DNA of 5,725 bases. Origin: Candidatus Omnitrophota bacterium. Lineage in GTDB: Bacteria; Ratteibacteria; UBA8468; B48-G9; JAFGKM01. How positions within the stretch are numbered: the first letter of the stretch is position 1; each line of letters starts with the position of its first letter. The notes under the pieces were generated by a model, which did no database searches, had not been told where the DNA came from, and saw nothing but the letters and a program-made list of their open reading frames with translations. The DNA lies in contig JAMWCO010000104.1 in assembly GCA_023818785.1 (NCBI GenBank), positions 1 through 5,725 on the forward strand. The letters run 5' to 3'. A program made the position numbers and the translations under genes. Below, piece by piece: positions 1 to 5,725 of the stretch.

Positions 1-262
1 TAAGTTCAATCGCTTCTTTTGTATTATTTGAACCAGTGCCAGCAATAACAGGAACTTTTTTATTTACATATTCAACAGTAAATTTTATTAGGTCTTTATG
101 TTCTTGGTAAGATAAAGTTGCTGGTTCCCCTGTGCATCCACATGTTAAAATTCCTTCTGTTTTATTTTTTATCTGAAAATCAATAAGTTTTTTATATGCC
201 TCATAGTCAATTTTATCATTTTTTATAGGAGTTACAATTGCTACTATTGCTCCTTTAAACAT
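1..262 (-). CDS. dapA: 4-hydroxy-tetrahydrodipicolinate synthase (DapA), N-terminal part, cut by the window edge
   Basis: My translation gives the first 87 residues of a DapA/N-acetylneuraminate lyase family TIM-barrel aldolase, normally about 290 residues; the rest lies beyond position 1. The family enzyme condenses pyruvate with aspartate semialdehyde in the cytoplasm, opening the lysine and diaminopimelate (peptidoglycan) branch. The start MFKGAIVAIVTP closely matches the E. coli start MFTGSIVAIVTP, followed by CGCTGEPATL (residues 41-50) and PVIAGTGSNNTKEAIEL (71-87), all in family order. The ATG at 262-260 is supported by a strong ribosome binding site 5 bases upstream. The Schiff-base lysine and Tyr motifs are off the window. 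Residue 43 is Cys where E. coli has Thr44, a catalytic-triad residue. DapA is the best call from the close N-terminal match, but a related pyruvate aldolase of the same superfamily cannot be excluded from this fragment. The gene starts 11 bases after dciA and is probably co-transcribed with it. Confidence 0.9.
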   Translation of the reverse strand, partial: MFKGAIVAIVTPIKNDKIDYEAYKKLIDFQIKNKTEGILTCGCTGEPATLSYQEHKDLIKFTVEYVNKKVPVIAGTGSNNTKEAIEL

Positions 263-267
263 ATAAA

Positions 268-274
268 CCTCCTT
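268..274 (-). promoter_or_regulatory. Ribosome binding site of dapA, overlapping the dciA stop codon
   Basis: The minus strand reads AAGGAGG, a near-complete Shine-Dalgarno sequence, 5 bases before the dapA ATG at 262. Its first base is the last base of the dciA TAA stop (276-274). This fixes the dapA start and leaves no room for a separate promoter or terminator between the two genes. Confidence 0.85.
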
Positions 275-549
275 TAAATTAAAAACTTTATATCTATGTA
301 ATTAAATCCATATTCTTTCAATTTCTCCATTATCCTTTTTTTTTGCATCCTTAATAAAGAAAGACAACAACTACTTTCTACCTTCACATATAATTTTTTT
401 TCTTTTTCATATAAAACATAAGACTTCCCTTTTAATCCATTATCTATTAATCTTGTCCAAACAACAGAGATATCTATATTTCTATTTCTTTCATATATAT
501 CTTTCATCCCTTTTATAACTTCTTTTACAATTTTATCTATTTTTTCCAT
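274..549 (-). CDS. dciA: DUF721 / DciA-like protein, probable replicative-helicase partner
   Basis: This 91-residue protein looks like a minimal DUF721 (DciA) domain. An N-terminal helix (about 1-22) is followed by VVWTRLIDNGLKGKSY (29-44), matching the family pattern of a conserved Trp before a short helix. Next come a beta strand KKLYVKVESS (51-60) and a basic helix LLRMQKKRIMEKLKEYG (65-81), ending in the strand YIDIKFLI. DciA is known as the ancestral partner that helps load or operate DnaB helicase in bacteria lacking DnaC/DnaI. The place directly after dnaN agrees with that, since DUF721 genes often sit in the dnaA-dnaN-recF-gyrB region. The ATG is the earliest possible start, because the in-frame codon before it is the dnaN stop. 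No clear Shine-Dalgarno precedes it, so translation probably relies on ribosomes finishing dnaN. The family match is by motif and context only; the sequence is divergent, for example Cys61-Cys62 where Ala-Trp is common. Confidence 0.75.
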   Translation of the reverse strand: MEKIDKIVKEVIKGMKDIYERNRNIDISVVWTRLIDNGLKGKSYVLYEKEKKLYVKVESSCCLSLLRMQKKRIMEKLKEYGFNYIDIKFLI

Positions 550-1689
550 TTATTCTATTTTTAAAGGCATACAAACATATAAAAAGGGTGCTTCTTCATC
601 TGGTTTCATTAAAACTGGTTTTAAAGAAGAGGTAAAAGAAAATAAAAATTCTTCATTTTCTATTACCTCTAAAAAATCAATTAAAAAATCTGGTTGGAAA
701 GCAATATCTGTCTCTTCTTCATTATAAGAAATATTTATTTTTTCCTGCGCTTCTCCAAGTTCTCCTGTTGTAGAAATTATCAATAAATCTTTTTTGAAAC
801 TTAATTTAACTTTATTATTCATTTCTGTTGTAAATAAGGAAATTCTTTTAAGAGAGGAGAGTAAATCATCTTTATTAATTTTTGAAACCTTTGATTTTTT
901 TATATCAGGAATAACTTTTTCATAATCAGGAAATTCTTCTGCTCCTGTAAGTAATTGAGAAATAATCAAAATATTACCTGTAATTTTTTTATTTTCTTCT
1001 GTAGTTTTTATAAAGTTGGTTTGAAATGATATATTATTTTTTCCAATCAAAACTTCAACATCTGTCTCATTTAATATATTTATCATTTTTTTCATTAATG
1101 CATGTGTCAAAAGTACTTTTATCTGTTTTTTAAATGTATCACCAAATATTATAGAAAAAAGTGACAATCTTCTTGTATCTGTTCCAATAATATTTATAAA
1201 TTTATCTTTAATTTCAAATAAACCTCCTCTAAATTGTTGTCTCGGTTCTTCAGGGTCTATACAAAAAATTGTTTTTTTAAATCCTTCTTTAAGTGTTTCT
1301 CCTTTTATTTTGAAAGTTATTTCTGAAGAAAATTTTTGGAGTTTAGGGAAATCTTCTATTTCCATCTCTATAAATGAATATTGACCTTTTTCACTTATAA
1401 TATTTATAAATTTTTCTTTTTTTTCAATTCTTATCTCTTCTTTTTTAAATTGTTTTAAAAGAGAGATAAATTGTTTACCAGGGATAACAGTTTGTCCTTT
1501 TTCTTTAATATCACATTCTATTGAAATCTTGACTGTATTTTGTAAGTCAGTCGCCATTAAAATTAAATTATCATCTTTACATTCTAAAAAAATTCCACCA
1601 CAAATCGCAATTTGTGGTTTTGAAGGTAAAATATCTGATATATAATTTAAAGCACTATTAATTACTTCACTATTTATATTTATTTTCAT
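550..1689 (-). CDS. dnaN: DNA polymerase III beta subunit (sliding clamp)
   Basis: The 379-residue product is full length for a beta clamp (E. coli 366). It forms a dimeric ring that tethers DNA polymerase III to DNA and recruits other replication and repair proteins. Three repeated clamp domains can be placed at about 1-120, 125-250 and 255-379. Recognisable motifs are ATDLQNTVKI (46-55), VIPGKQFISLL (68-78) in domain 1, GTDTRRLSL (169-177), GAEEFPDYEKVIP (249-261) at the domain 2/3 junction, and the C-terminal YVCMPLKIE. The last two and TDTRRL contribute to the hydrophobic pocket that binds clamp partners; E. coli has TDGHRL, so two pocket-rim residues differ while Thr, Arg and Leu are kept. 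A stretch around 228-243 is longer than in E. coli. The ATG at 1689 has an AAGGAGG site 4 bases upstream. It follows dnaA by 94 bp and is followed by dciA with no gap; recF, the common next gene, is absent. Confidence 0.97.
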   Translation of the reverse strand: MKININSEVINSALNYISDILPSKPQIAICGGIFLECKDDNLILMATDLQNTVKISIECDIKEKGQTVIPGKQFISLLKQFKKEEIRIEKKEKFINIISEKGQYSFIEMEIEDFPKLQKFSSEITFKIKGETLKEGFKKTIFCIDPEEPRQQFRGGLFEIKDKFINIIGTDTRRLSLFSIIFGDTFKKQIKVLLTHALMKKMINILNETDVEVLIGKNNISFQTNFIKTTEENKKITGNILIISQLLTGAEEFPDYEKVIPDIKKSKVSKINKDDLLSSLKRISLFTTEMNNKVKLSFKKDLLIISTTGELGEAQEKINISYNEEETDIAFQPDFLIDFLEVIENEEFLFSFTSSLKPVLMKPDEEAPFLYVCMPLKIE

Positions 1690-1783
1690 TATTCCTCCTT
1701 TTTTAAATTAATAATAATAGTCAATGTGAAAATTGTTAAAAACTTTATAAAAAAATAACTATCAATAATTTAAATCATAAAAA
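1690..1783 (-). promoter_or_regulatory. dnaA-dnaN intergenic region with possible dnaN promoter
   Basis: This 94-bp gap is the largest in the window and almost pure A/T. On the minus strand TTAACA (1739-1734) and TATTAT (1716-1711) are 17 bases apart. Each differs from the sigma70 consensus hexamers at one position. Predicted transcription would begin near 1704, just upstream of the ribosome binding site, giving a very short leader. Such matches arise easily in A/T-rich DNA, so this is a candidate only. No terminator hairpin follows dnaA, so read-through from dnaA is also possible. No convincing DnaA box is present. Confidence 0.35.
1694..1700 (-). promoter_or_regulatory. Ribosome binding site of dnaN
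   Basis: The minus strand reads AAGGAGG, followed by AATA and the dnaN ATG. The 4-base spacing is slightly short, but the match to the 16S rRNA tail is strong and supports the start at 1689. Confidence 0.8.
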
Positions 1784-3088
1784 CTATTCAATCAATTTTT
1801 TCTTTATATTTTCAATTATATCCTTCAAATTTTTATCTTTTTCTATCAAATTTCTTATTTTTTTATATGCATGTAAAACAGTTGTATGGTCTTTACCATT
1901 AAATTCTATAGCAATTGAATTTAAAGATGTATCTGTTAACTCTCTACTCAAATACATTGCTATTTGTCTTGGCAAAATTATATTTTTCACTCTTTTTTCA
2001 CTTTTTATATCTTCAGGAGTTAAACCAAAACTTTCACTTACAACTTCTATTATCTTTTTCAAATTAATATACTTCTTTTCATCTTTTTTTAAATTATATA
2101 CTTTTTCTATTGCCTCATCAATTAAAATTTTATTAATCTCTCTACCAAGTAATAAAGTATTTGCAACTAAACTATTTAAAATACCTTCTATTAACCTTAT
2201 ATTATCTTTTATTTTTTCTGATATATAAAAAACAAAATCATCACTTAAAGAAAGATTCCTTAATTCACATTTTTTTCTTATAATAGCAACCCTTGTTTCA
2301 AAATCAGGAACCTGTAAATCAACTACAAGTCCCCATTCAAATCTTGAAACAAGTCTTTTCTCAAGGAATTTTATTTCCTTCGGTGGTTTATCACTTGAAA
2401 GAACAATTTGTTTTCTTTTATCATACAAAAAATTGAATGTATGGAAAAATTCTTCTTGTGTCCCTTCTTTCCCTGCAATAAAATGAATATCATCTATTAA
2501 AAGGAAATCAACACTTCTAAATTTATTTCTAAATATATGAGTTGTTTTATTCTTTATACTTGCAATAAATTCATTTACAAAATATTCTGAAGGAATATAA
2601 ACTATCTTAATATTGCTCTTACTTTTTACAAAATGTCCAATTGCCTGCATAAGATGTGTTTTCCCAAGACCTACTCCACCATAAAGGAAAAGAGGATTAT
2701 ATGAAACTCCTGGTGATTGAGCAACAGCAAGAGATGCAGCATGTGCAAGATGATTACAAGGTCCAACAACAAAATTTTCAAATGTATATTCTGGATTTAA
2801 AGAAAGTTCAAAAGAATGCAATTGTTCTTCTTTACTTTCTATAGGATATACAATTTCAATCTCTGGCATAACACCAGATATTTTATAAAATTCTTCTTTC
2901 AAAATTCCTATAAAAGGGAAAAAATTTCTTTCAAAACTTAAACTTGGTATTTCAATTTTTATTATATTATCATTTATTTCTAATAATTTTACAGGTTTAA
3001 TCCATAAGTCAAAAGTTCTTGGGTTATTTATTCTTTCTTCTACATTTTTTAAAAGAATATTCCAGATATTTTGAATATCTTTTTCCAT
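1784..3088 (-). CDS. dnaA: Chromosomal replication initiator protein DnaA
   Basis: This 434-residue protein is a complete DnaA, somewhat shorter than E. coli DnaA (467). It binds DnaA boxes at oriC, oligomerises with ATP and melts the origin so the helicase can load. Domain I, the interaction domain, covers about 1-75. Domain II is very short, roughly 80-100. The AAA+ domain III begins at YTFENFVVG (101-109), with Walker A GGVGLGKTH (137-145), Walker B FLLIDDIHFI (195-204), sensor 1 around VLSSDKPPKEI (229-239), the arginine-finger segment KRLVSRFEWGL (244-254) and sensor 2 IRLIEGILNSL (297-307). Domain IV carries PRQIAMYLSRELT (373-385) and the signature FNGKDHTTVLHAYKKI (396-411), which reads the DnaA box. 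All key residues appear intact. The ATG is backed by an AAAGGAGT site. The gene starts only 25 bp after secA, unusual for dnaA, with no visible promoter or DnaA box between them; its expression may depend on secA transcription. Confidence 0.98.
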   Translation of the reverse strand: MEKDIQNIWNILLKNVEERINNPRTFDLWIKPVKLLEINDNIIKIEIPSLSFERNFFPFIGILKEEFYKISGVMPEIEIVYPIESKEEQLHSFELSLNPEYTFENFVVGPCNHLAHAASLAVAQSPGVSYNPLFLYGGVGLGKTHLMQAIGHFVKSKSNIKIVYIPSEYFVNEFIASIKNKTTHIFRNKFRSVDFLLIDDIHFIAGKEGTQEEFFHTFNFLYDKRKQIVLSSDKPPKEIKFLEKRLVSRFEWGLVVDLQVPDFETRVAIIRKKCELRNLSLSDDFVFYISEKIKDNIRLIEGILNSLVANTLLLGREINKILIDEAIEKVYNLKKDEKKYINLKKIIEVVSESFGLTPEDIKSEKRVKNIILPRQIAMYLSRELTDTSLNSIAIEFNGKDHTTVLHAYKKIRNLIEKDKNLKDIIENIKKKLIE

Positions 3089-3095
3089 CTTTTAC

Positions 3096-3103
3096 ACTCC
3101 TTT
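3096..3103 (-). promoter_or_regulatory. Ribosome binding site of dnaA
   Basis: The minus strand reads AAAGGAGT. Its AGGAG core (3101-3097) is 8 bases from the dnaA ATG at 3088-3086, an ideal spacing. It lies inside the 25-bp secA-dnaA gap, which leaves little space for any other control element. Confidence 0.85.
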
Positions 3104-3113
3104 TACAAATGTT

Positions 3114-5725
3114 TTAAAGATTTTTCCCACAACAATGTTTATATTTTTTCCCACTTCCACATGGACAGGGCTCATTCCTCCCTATTTTTTGTCTTCTTAT
3201 AGGGATATTTGATTCTTTTTCTCCATATAATTTGTTTTCTATCTTTTGAGATTCAATAGATGCAGAAACAGGTTCTTTTGTTATAGCAAATTGTTCATAT
3301 TCTTTATGGACAAAACTTTTTTCTACTTGTCTTATTTTAAGAGGGACTTTTTCTGTTATTTGTATTTTTAATAAGTTCCCAATTACTTCTTCTTTAATTG
3401 CTGTTAACATTTCATTAAAATATTGAAAAGACTCATGTTTATATGCAATTAAAGGGTCTTTTTGAGCGTAAGCCCTTAAACTTATCCCTTCTCTTAACTC
3501 ATCCATTGCTCTTAAGTGTGCTTTCCATCTATTATCTATAACCTGTAAAAATATAAATTTTTTAATCTCATCAAAAAAATCACCTATTTGACTTTTCTTT
3601 TCTTCTAAAATAGAGAATAAAGTATTTTTTATTTTTTCCTTTAATCTATCCTTCCATTCCAAATAATTTTGAATATTATCAAAATTTTCAACTTCTAAAT
3701 TTATATTAAAAGTTGTTTTAAAGTATTTTATAAGTCCTTCTATATTCCACATATATGGTTTAACTTTTTCATCAAGATATTCATTAAAACGATTTTCAAA
3801 TATTTCTTCTATATATTCCTTTAAATATTCTTCTATATTTCTGTTTTCAAGGATATCCTGCCTTAAAGAATAAATAATATTTCTTTGTTCATTCAAAACA
3901 TTATCAAATTCAAGAAGATTTTTTCTAATTTCAAAATTTCTTCCTTCTACTTTTTTCTGTGCATTATTTATCATTCTTGTTATTAAAGGATGTGTTATCT
4001 TTTCTCCTTCTGGCAATTTCCCCATAATTCCCTTTAATCTTTCTCCTCCAAAAATTCTCAAAAGGTCATCTTCAAAAGAAAGATAAAATTTTGAAGAACC
4101 AGGGTCTCCTTGTCTTCCTGCCCTTCCCTTTAACTGATTATCAATTCTTCTTGCTTCATATCTTTCGCTTCCAATAATATGAAGTCCTCCAAGTTCTACT
4201 ACTTTTTTATGTTCTTCTTCCCATGGTTTTTTATATTTTTCAAGAAGTTGTTGGTATATCTCTTTAAATTCTTCTGGACTTTTTTCTATATCCTCCCTTA
4301 TCTTTTTCCACTCTTCTTCATATTGGCTTCTTTCTTTTTCATATTCTTCTCTTGCAAGATTTAATTGGTCTGTATATTTATTCTGGAGTTTTTCATATTC
4401 TCTAAGTTCCTTTTGGTATTCTTTTTCTATCTGAGAATATTCTGGAGAATATTTTTCAAAAATTTTCTTTTCAATCTCTACAAATAATTCTTCTAACATT
4501 TTATAAACAAGAAATTCTCTTTTTTTAATTTCAGGAAGAGTTTTTTCTAAATCTATTTCTTTTAATTCTTCAAGAAATTCAATATATTTATTTATTTTTT
4601 TCCTCTCTTTTTTTATACTCTCATCAGTAATAATTTCAGAATAGGTATTTTCAAGAATTTTTAGATAAGAGAAAATAGATGTTTTTAATTCTTCTATACA
4701 ATTTAATATTTTCTTTTCACCCTTTTCTATATATTCAAGCAAGATACTTCTTTTTTCCTCTATATCTTCCCTTGTATAAATTCCAAATATCTTTTTTAAA
4801 GAATTTTTATAATTTACATATTCTCTATAACTCTTTCCTGTTATCTCTTTTATCTCTTTTAACCTTTCAGGCTTATCCTTATATTGAATACTCATTTCTT
4901 GAAGTTTTGCATTATTTGTTTCATATATTGATTTTAACTTTAATAATTTCCTCTCATATTTGTTAAAAAACCCATTTGAGTTTTTTTCAAATAATTCTTT
5001 TTCAAATAACTCTTTCACTTCTTTTTCTTTTTGATAGAAAATTTTTTCTAATTCAATTAATTTCCCTTTAATGGATTTCAACTGATTTCCTATATTTATT
5101 TCTATTTCTTCTTGTCTTTTCTTATATTTTTCTTCAATTTCATTTATTATTTCTATAAACTCTGTCTTTATATGTTTTTTCTCTCTTTTTCTACTCCATA
5201 ATATTTTTATTGTTTCTTCTCTTGCTATTATTTCAGGATTCCCTCCAAGAATTATATCTACTCCTCTTCCTGCCATTTGTGTTGCTATAGTAACACTTTT
5301 TAATTTTCCTGCCTGTGCTATAATAGATGCTTCTGCTTCATGGTTTTTGCCATGTAAAACCCTATGTGGAATATTCTTTTTGTCAAGCATTCTACTCAAT
5401 TTTTCTGCCTTTTCTATTGATATTGTTCCAACAAGGACAGGCCTTCCTATTTTATAAAGTTCTTCTATCTCTTTTACTATTGCATTAAATTTTTCCTTTT
5501 CTGTTGCATATATTTCATCATCATATTCTTTCCTTTGTAATGGCTTATTTGTTGGTATTACTATTACATCAAGTTTGTATATTTCTTTAAATTCAAGTGC
5601 CTCTGTTAATGCAGTCCCTGTCATTCCTGCTATTTTTTTATAAAGTTTAAAATAGTTTTGAAAAGAAATTGTAGCAAGTGTTTGATTTTCACTTTCAATT
5701 CTAACCCCTTCCTTCGCTTCAATTG
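3114..5725 (-). CDS. secA: Preprotein translocase ATPase SecA, C-terminal 869 residues, with a giant insertion in nucleotide-binding domain 2
   Basis: SecA is the ATPase that pushes preproteins through the SecYEG channel. The frame is open to the window edge; the visible part starts with IEAKEGVRIESENQTL and reaches GMTGTALTE, matching E. coli SecA near residue 370. About 356 upstream residues (NBD1 Walker motifs and the preprotein cross-linking domain) are missing. Counting from that Met (5624) as 1, helicase motif IV is near PVLVGTISIEKAEKL (62-76), motif V TQMAGRGVDI (115-124) and motif VI RRIDNQLKGRAGRQGD (492-507). The helical scaffold includes KVEGRNFEIRKNLLEFDNV (558-576) and the two-helix-finger region RWKAHLRAMDELREGISLRAYAQKDP (699-724). 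The tail has an intact zinc motif C-x-C-x8-C-C (820-832). Between motifs V and VI lies an insertion of about 346 residues (131-476). Without a break or frameshift, the whole protein would be about 1,220 residues against 901 in E. coli. It is followed 25 bp later by dnaA. Confidence 0.98.
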   Translation of the reverse strand, partial: IEAKEGVRIESENQTLATISFQNYFKLYKKIAGMTGTALTEALEFKEIYKLDVIVIPTNKPLQRKEYDDEIYATEKEKFNAIVKEIEELYKIGRPVLVGTISIEKAEKLSRMLDKKNIPHRVLHGKNHEAEASIIAQAGKLKSVTIATQMAGRGVDIILGGNPEIIAREETIKILWSRKREKKHIKTEFIEIINEIEEKYKKRQEEIEINIGNQLKSIKGKLIELEKIFYQKEKEVKELFEKELFEKNSNGFFNKYERKLLKLKSIYETNNAKLQEMSIQYKDKPERLKEIKEITGKSYREYVNYKNSLKKIFGIYTREDIEEKRSILLEYIEKGEKKILNCIEELKTSIFSYLKILENTYSEIITDESIKKERKKINKYIEFLEELKEIDLEKTLPEIKKREFLVYKMLEELFVEIEKKIFEKYSPEYSQIEKEYQKELREYEKLQNKYTDQLNLAREEYEKERSQYEEEWKKIREDIEKSPEEFKEIYQQLLEKYKKPWEEEHKKVVELGGLHIIGSERYEARRIDNQLKGRAGRQGDPGSSKFYLSFEDDLLRIFGGERLKGIMGKLPEGEKITHPLITRMINNAQKKVEGRNFEIRKNLLEFDNVLNEQRNIIYSLRQDILENRNIEEYLKEYIEEIFENRFNEYLDEKVKPYMWNIEGLIKYFKTTFNINLEVENFDNIQNYLEWKDRLKEKIKNTLFSILEEKKSQIGDFFDEIKKFIFLQVIDNRWKAHLRAMDELREGISLRAYAQKDPLIAYKHESFQYFNEMLTAIKEEVIGNLLKIQITEKVPLKIRQVEKSFVHKEYEQFAITKEPVSASIESQKIENKLYGEKESNIPIRRQKIGRNEPCPCGSGKKYKHCCGKNL
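4197..5234 (-). other. Glu/Lys-rich helical insertion in SecA (enlarged variable subdomain of NBD2)
   Basis: This in-frame segment encodes residues 131-476 (from Met at 5624) between ILGGNP and ELGGLHIIGSER, the site where E. coli SecA has its short variable (VAR) region of about 34 residues. By hand count about 73 of 346 residues are Glu and 63 are Lys, near 39 percent together, with regularly spaced Ile/Leu/Tyr/Phe, as expected for long amphipathic helices or coiled coil. Proline or glycine breaks near 252, 263, 364, 394, 450 and 467 suggest several helices rather than one rod. Because both ends enter NBD2 at the same place, an antiparallel helical arm is likely; this is inference. Its function is unknown; in E. 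coli the VAR region has been linked to control of nucleotide release. Confidence 0.85.
4986..5015 (-). repeat. Two-copy 15-bp tandem repeat inside the SecA insertion
   Basis: Two adjacent 15-bp units (4986-5000 and 5001-5015) differ at one base. Each encodes Lys-Glu-Leu-Phe-Glu, giving KELFEKELFEK in the protein. The length is a multiple of three, so the frame is kept. It looks like a small duplication within the coiled-coil insertion. Confidence 0.8.

Noticed and set aside
134..142. GCATCCACA, a 7 of 9 match to a DnaA box (a similar TATTCCACA lies in secA near 3745)
   Set aside because: Isolated, imperfect and inside coding sequence of conserved proteins; no cluster, so not evidence for an origin.
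1713..1766. Imperfect direct repeat in the dnaA-dnaN gap (1754-1766 and 1713-1725, 10 of 13 bases on the minus strand)
   Set aside because: Both copies are mostly A and T with several mismatches; such matches are expected by chance in this composition.
2656..2844. 62-residue open frame on the plus strand within dnaA
   Set aside because: It lies opposite the conserved Walker A region of dnaA, has no family resemblance and no clear ribosome binding site; it is an antisense shadow.
4179..4364. 61-residue plus-strand frame rich in Phe, resembling a membrane peptide
   Set aside because: It is the complement of Glu/Lys-rich codons in the SecA insertion (GAA and AAA read as TTC and TTT), which produces false hydrophobic peptides.
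4679..4966. 95-residue plus-strand hydrophobic frame
   Set aside because: Same cause as above: antisense of the purine-rich SecA coiled-coil region, with no independent support.
3590..5240. Long T- and C-rich tracts on the plus strand that could suggest terminators or a triplex-forming tract
   Set aside because: They are the complement of AAA/GAA codons in continuous secA reading frame, with no hairpin next to them.
5622..5624. ATG as the start codon of an 836-residue SecA
   Set aside because: The frame is open upstream to the window edge and encodes 33 more residues of conserved SecA sequence, so this Met is internal and the gene is simply cut by the window.

Overview
The window is a dense, single-direction block of housekeeping genes from a low-GC bacterium. 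By eye the GC content is well under one third. All five genes lie on the minus strand, so in transcription order (right to left) they are secA (5' end off the window), dnaA, dnaN, a short DUF721/DciA-type gene, and dapA (3' end off the window). No plus-strand gene is credible. The coding strand is strongly purine-rich, full of AAA, GAA, ATA and AGA codons. No tRNA, rRNA, CRISPR array, insertion sequence or phage gene was seen.

Three of the five genes serve chromosome replication. DnaA opens the origin, DnaN is the sliding clamp, and the DUF721 protein is the likely DciA-type partner of the replicative helicase. SecA is the ATPase motor of protein export. DapA makes the first committed intermediate of the lysine/diaminopimelate pathway. 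Gaps are 25 bp (secA-dnaA), 94 bp (dnaA-dnaN), 0 bp (dnaN-dciA) and 11 bp (dciA-dapA). Transcription could therefore run through the block. The only place with room for an internal promoter is the dnaA-dnaN gap, where a fair sigma70-like match lies just upstream of the dnaN ribosome binding site.

The most unusual object is SecA. Its second nucleotide-binding domain carries an insertion of about 346 residues, rich in Glu and Lys, where E. coli SecA has about 34 residues. The complete protein would be roughly 1,220 residues. Other points of note are the direct secA-dnaA adjacency, the lack of recF after dnaN, a dnaN stop codon touching the in-frame start codon of dciA, and a cysteine in DapA where the catalytic threonine of the E. 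coli enzyme sits.

The organism cannot be named from this window. The low GC content, the non-canonical order around dnaA and the enlarged SecA fit an uncultured, perhaps anaerobic, bacterial lineage better than Proteobacteria or classical Firmicutes; this is inference. No cluster of DnaA boxes is visible, so the replication origin is probably not here. I found no wholly new multi-gene system; the novelty lies in the architecture of known families.
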